Below, one piece after another: positions 61,934 to 64,000 of a stretch of DNA of 64,000 nt (within the stretch, counting starts at the first letter, position 1; the number at the start of each line of letters is the position of its first letter). The notes below the pieces were generated by a model. It had not been told where the DNA came from, did no database searches, and was given only the letters and a program-made list of their open reading frames with translations. A program made the position numbers and the translations under genes. This DNA comes from Prevotella multiformis DSM 16608. GTDB lineage: Bacteria > Bacteroidota > Bacteroidia > Bacteroidales > Bacteroidaceae. Location: assembly GCF_000191065.1 (NCBI RefSeq), contig NZ_GL872282.1, forward strand, positions 793,928 through 857,927. The letters are read 5' to 3'.

Positions 61934-62070
61934 GTTTGTCTTCTTTTTATGATTCTGTTTATTATCGTGATGATTCTTCTTTCTTGTCTTCTATCAAAGA
62001 CCGTGCCACTTTCTTTCCTCCGGCGGCTTCTTCTCACGCTGCGCCTTGCCGGCTCCAGACCGGCCTCCCG

Positions 62071-64000
62071 TCAGTTGATGTGGAACTCCATCTTCTGATT
62101 GGCGTCGATGAAGTCGACCAGCTTGCGGTCTACGTTCACACCGCCGCCGCGGCTCTTCAGCACGACCGTCGTGTTGTCGGGCGTGCGGAGCTGGATGAAG
62201 AGCTGCGTGCTGCCCTTGTGCTGCTCCACGAAGGTCGACAGCTCCGATACCAGCGCGTCGTCCATGGCGGCCGCGTCCATGGAGACGGTAAAGCGTTTCA
62301 GCCGGTGTGCCTTCACGTCGTAAAGCTGTTCGATGCTCTGCACCTTCAGTTCGAGTACCGACGGATTGTTGCGGTAACGGGGCTGGCATCTTGCCGTGAA
62401 GTAGACGGTGTAGTTCACCTTCAGGAGGTTGTTCCACCGTGCCCAGTCGTCGCCGAAGAGCGCCAGTTCGCCCGAGCCGTTGAAGTCCTCGATGGTCACG
62501 AACCCGAACGGCTTTCCGGTCTTCTGCGAGAACCGTTCGTTGACTGCTGTCACGATGCCGCCGAACGTCACCTCGTCCAGCGCCGAGAGGGCGGCGAGGT
62601 CGGCATCGCGCCCTATCTGCGGGCATCGGGTGTTGCACATGTTGTTCAGTATGACGCTGTATTCGTCGAGCGGGTGGGCCGACAGGTAGATGCCCACCAG
62701 CTCGCGTTCCTTGTTCAGCTTCTCTATGGCGGGCCAGTTCTCGGTCTTCGGTGCGACAGGGTGCATTACCTCTACGGCATCCATGCCGCCGAAGAGAGAG
62801 TTCTGCTGCTCTGCCTTCTCCGCCTGGTAGAGCTGCCCGTAACGGACGATGGTGTCAAGGAACAGGCTTCCTTTCCCCGTCTCGGCAAAGTACTGTTCAC
62901 GCTGCAGGCCGAAGCTGTCGAAGCCGCCGCTGTAGGCCAGGCTCTCGAAGGCCTTCCGGTTCACATTGCTGAGGTCGACGCGCTCGGCGAAGTCGTAGAT
63001 GTCCTTGTAGGGGCCGTTCGCCTCCCGTTCCCGGACGATGCTCTCGGCGGCGCTGGCTCCCATCCCTTTGATGGCGGCCAGTCCGAAGCGGATCTCGCCC
63101 TTGCCGTTCACGCCGAATCCCGTCCGGCTCTCGTTGACATCCGGCCCGAGCGTGGCGATCTTCATCGCCTTGCACTCCTCCATCAGCTTCGTGATCTCGG
63201 TGATCTGGCTGAAACGGCGCGTCATCAGCGCGGCCATGTATTCGGCAGGATAATGCGCCTTCAGGTAGGCCGTCTGGTAGGCCACCCAGGAATAGCAGGT
63301 GGCGTGCGACTTGTTGAAGGCGTAGCTGGCGAACTTCTCCCAGTCGCTCCATATCTTCTCCAGGATCTGCGGGTCGTGTCCGTTCTCCTGTCCCTGCCGT
63401 ATGAACTTCGGCTTCATCTGGTCTACGATGGCTTTCTTCTTCTTTCCCATCGCCTTGCGGAGCGCATCGCTCTCGCCGCGCGTGAAGTTGGCCAGCTGGC
63501 GGCTGAGGAGCATCACCTGCTCCTGGTAGACGGTGATTCCGTAGGTGTCCTTGAGGTACTTCTCCATGCAGGGGATGTCGTACTTAACCAGAGAAGGGTC
63601 GTGCTTGCGCTTGATGAAGTCGGGGATGTAGTCCATCGGCCCCGGCCGGTAGAGGGCGTTCATGGCGATGAGGTCCTCGAAGACCGTCGGGTGCAGCTCC
63701 CGGAGGTACTTCTGCATGCCGGCCGACTCGAACTGGAAGGTGCCGACGGTCTGTCCGCGCTGATAGAGCCGGTAGGTCAGCTCGTCGTCGATCGGGATGT
63801 TGTCGAGGTCGACCACGTCGCCCGTCGTCTGCCTGATGACCTTGCAGGCCTCCTTCAGCTCGGAGAGGGTCTTCAGCCCGAGGAAGTCCATTTTGATGAG
63901 CCCGGTCGATTCGATCACGTGTCCGTCGTACTGTGTCACAGGCACTTTCTGCTCCGGGAAGTCGGGGTCGGAGGCCGTCGACACCGGCACCCAGTCGTCG
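62071..64000 (-). CDS. dnaE: DNA polymerase III alpha subunit, 3' part only
   Basis: 643 codons in the window; the gene runs off the right edge and its 5' half is missing. The visible part covers the end of the palm/fingers (GLIKMDFLGLKTLSELKEAC, FQFESAGMQKYLRELHP, ALYRPGPMDYIPDFIKRKH, ITVYQEQVMLLSRQLANFTR), the helix-hairpin-helix region (IRFGLAAIKGMGASAAESIV) and the C-terminal OB-fold (VTFGGIVTAVNERFSQKTGKPFGFVTIED, split by the usual loop). DnaE is the replicative polymerase. Length and sequence fit; no frameshift seen. trxA follows downstream. Confidence 0.97.
   Translation of the reverse strand, partial: DDWVPVSTASDPDFPEQKVPVTQYDGHVIESTGLIKMDFLGLKTLSELKEACKVIRQTTGDVVDLDNIPIDDELTYRLYQRGQTVGTFQFESAGMQKYLRELHPTVFEDLIAMNALYRPGPMDYIPDFIKRKHDPSLVKYDIPCMEKYLKDTYGITVYQEQVMLLSRQLANFTRGESDALRKAMGKKKKAIVDQMKPKFIRQGQENGHDPQILEKIWSDWEKFASYAFNKSHATCYSWVAYQTAYLKAHYPAEYMAALMTRRFSQITEITKLMEECKAMKIATLGPDVNESRTGFGVNGKGEIRFGLAAIKGMGASAAESIVREREANGPYKDIYDFAERVDLSNVNRKAFESLAYSGGFDSFGLQREQYFAETGKGSLFLDTIVRYGQLYQAEKAEQQNSLFGGMDAVEVMHPVAPKTENWPAIEKLNKERELVGIYLSAHPLDEYSVILNNMCNTRCPQIGRDADLAALSALDEVTFGGIVTAVNERFSQKTGKPFGFVTIEDFNGSGELALFGDDWARWNNLLKVNYTVYFTARCQPRYRNNPSVLELKVQSIEQLYDVKAHRLKRFTVSMDAAAMDDALVSELSTFVEQHKGSTQLFIQLRTPDNTTVVLKSRGGGVNVDRKLVDFIDANQKMEFHIN

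Noticed and set aside
1-64000. tRNA, rRNA or tmRNA genes
   Set aside because: No cloverleaf with a T-loop GTTCGAnTC and CCA-compatible end, and no rRNA-like sequence, was seen in any intergenic region; a tRNAscan run would settle it.

Overview
The window looks like chromosomal DNA from a high-GC member of the Bacteroidales, most likely Prevotellaceae-like. This is inferred from the Bacteroidetes promoter grammar (TTTG, about 20 bp, then TAnnTTTG) in front of many genes, SusC/SusD proteins, a FeoA-FeoB fusion, DUF349, DUF4302 and DUF4153 proteins, a six-subunit Na+-NQR, menaquinone genes and rubrerythrin. Genus and species cannot be fixed from the sequence. Forty-one genes or gene remnants are listed; no tRNA, rRNA or CRISPR array was found.

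Layout. 1-5.8 kb: an AT-rich edge with a small orphan gene, two GH25 muramidase-type proteins (one fused to MORN repeats), a zinc-ribbon membrane protein, and the tail of an Rpn-type nuclease gene. 5.8-16.3 kb: mrp, repeat element A, menC-menE, rubrerythrin, a GH13 amylase fused to an AlaX-type tRNA-editing domain, fabD and a DUF4153 membrane protein. 17-22.8 kb: mfd, then a HindVP-like restriction-modification pair of visibly lower GC. 23-30 kb: a TlpA-like thioredoxin, a probable preQ1 riboswitch with a queuosine-precursor transporter, queF, an orphan antitoxin with a broken toxin, repeat element B, a DUF349 protein and corA. 30-43 kb: rpsA, tamB and the nqrABCDEF operon behind a tandem promoter array. 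43-50.5 kb: a LacI regulator, an NhaC-type antiporter, an unknown protein, a large outer-membrane beta-barrel protein and repeat element C. 50.7-58 kb: a SusC-SusD-metallohydrolase-DUF4302 import operon. 58-64 kb: feoAB, trxA and the 3' part of dnaE.

The physiology is that of a gut- or oral-type anaerobe: sodium-motive respiration (Na+-NQR with a Na+/H+ antiporter), menaquinone synthesis, peroxide defence by rubrerythrin, ferrous iron uptake, and nutrient import by TonB-linked receptors.

The most unusual content lies between the genes. Four repeat families were found by reading the intergenic DNA. (1) Three copies of a roughly 600-bp element with about 24-bp terminal inverted repeats and no transposase, two of them abutting transcription terminators. 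(2) Five arrays of a 10-bp unit (CGCCTATCAT-like), always in the same orientation relative to transcription and mostly 28-63 nt behind a stop codon; they resemble Rho loading sites. (3) Two arrays of a 22-bp palindromic unit. (4) A 66-bp tandem repeat before nqrA in which each unit begins with a promoter -7 box and holds a hairpin kept by compensatory changes. The GH13-AlaX fusion is the most unusual protein.
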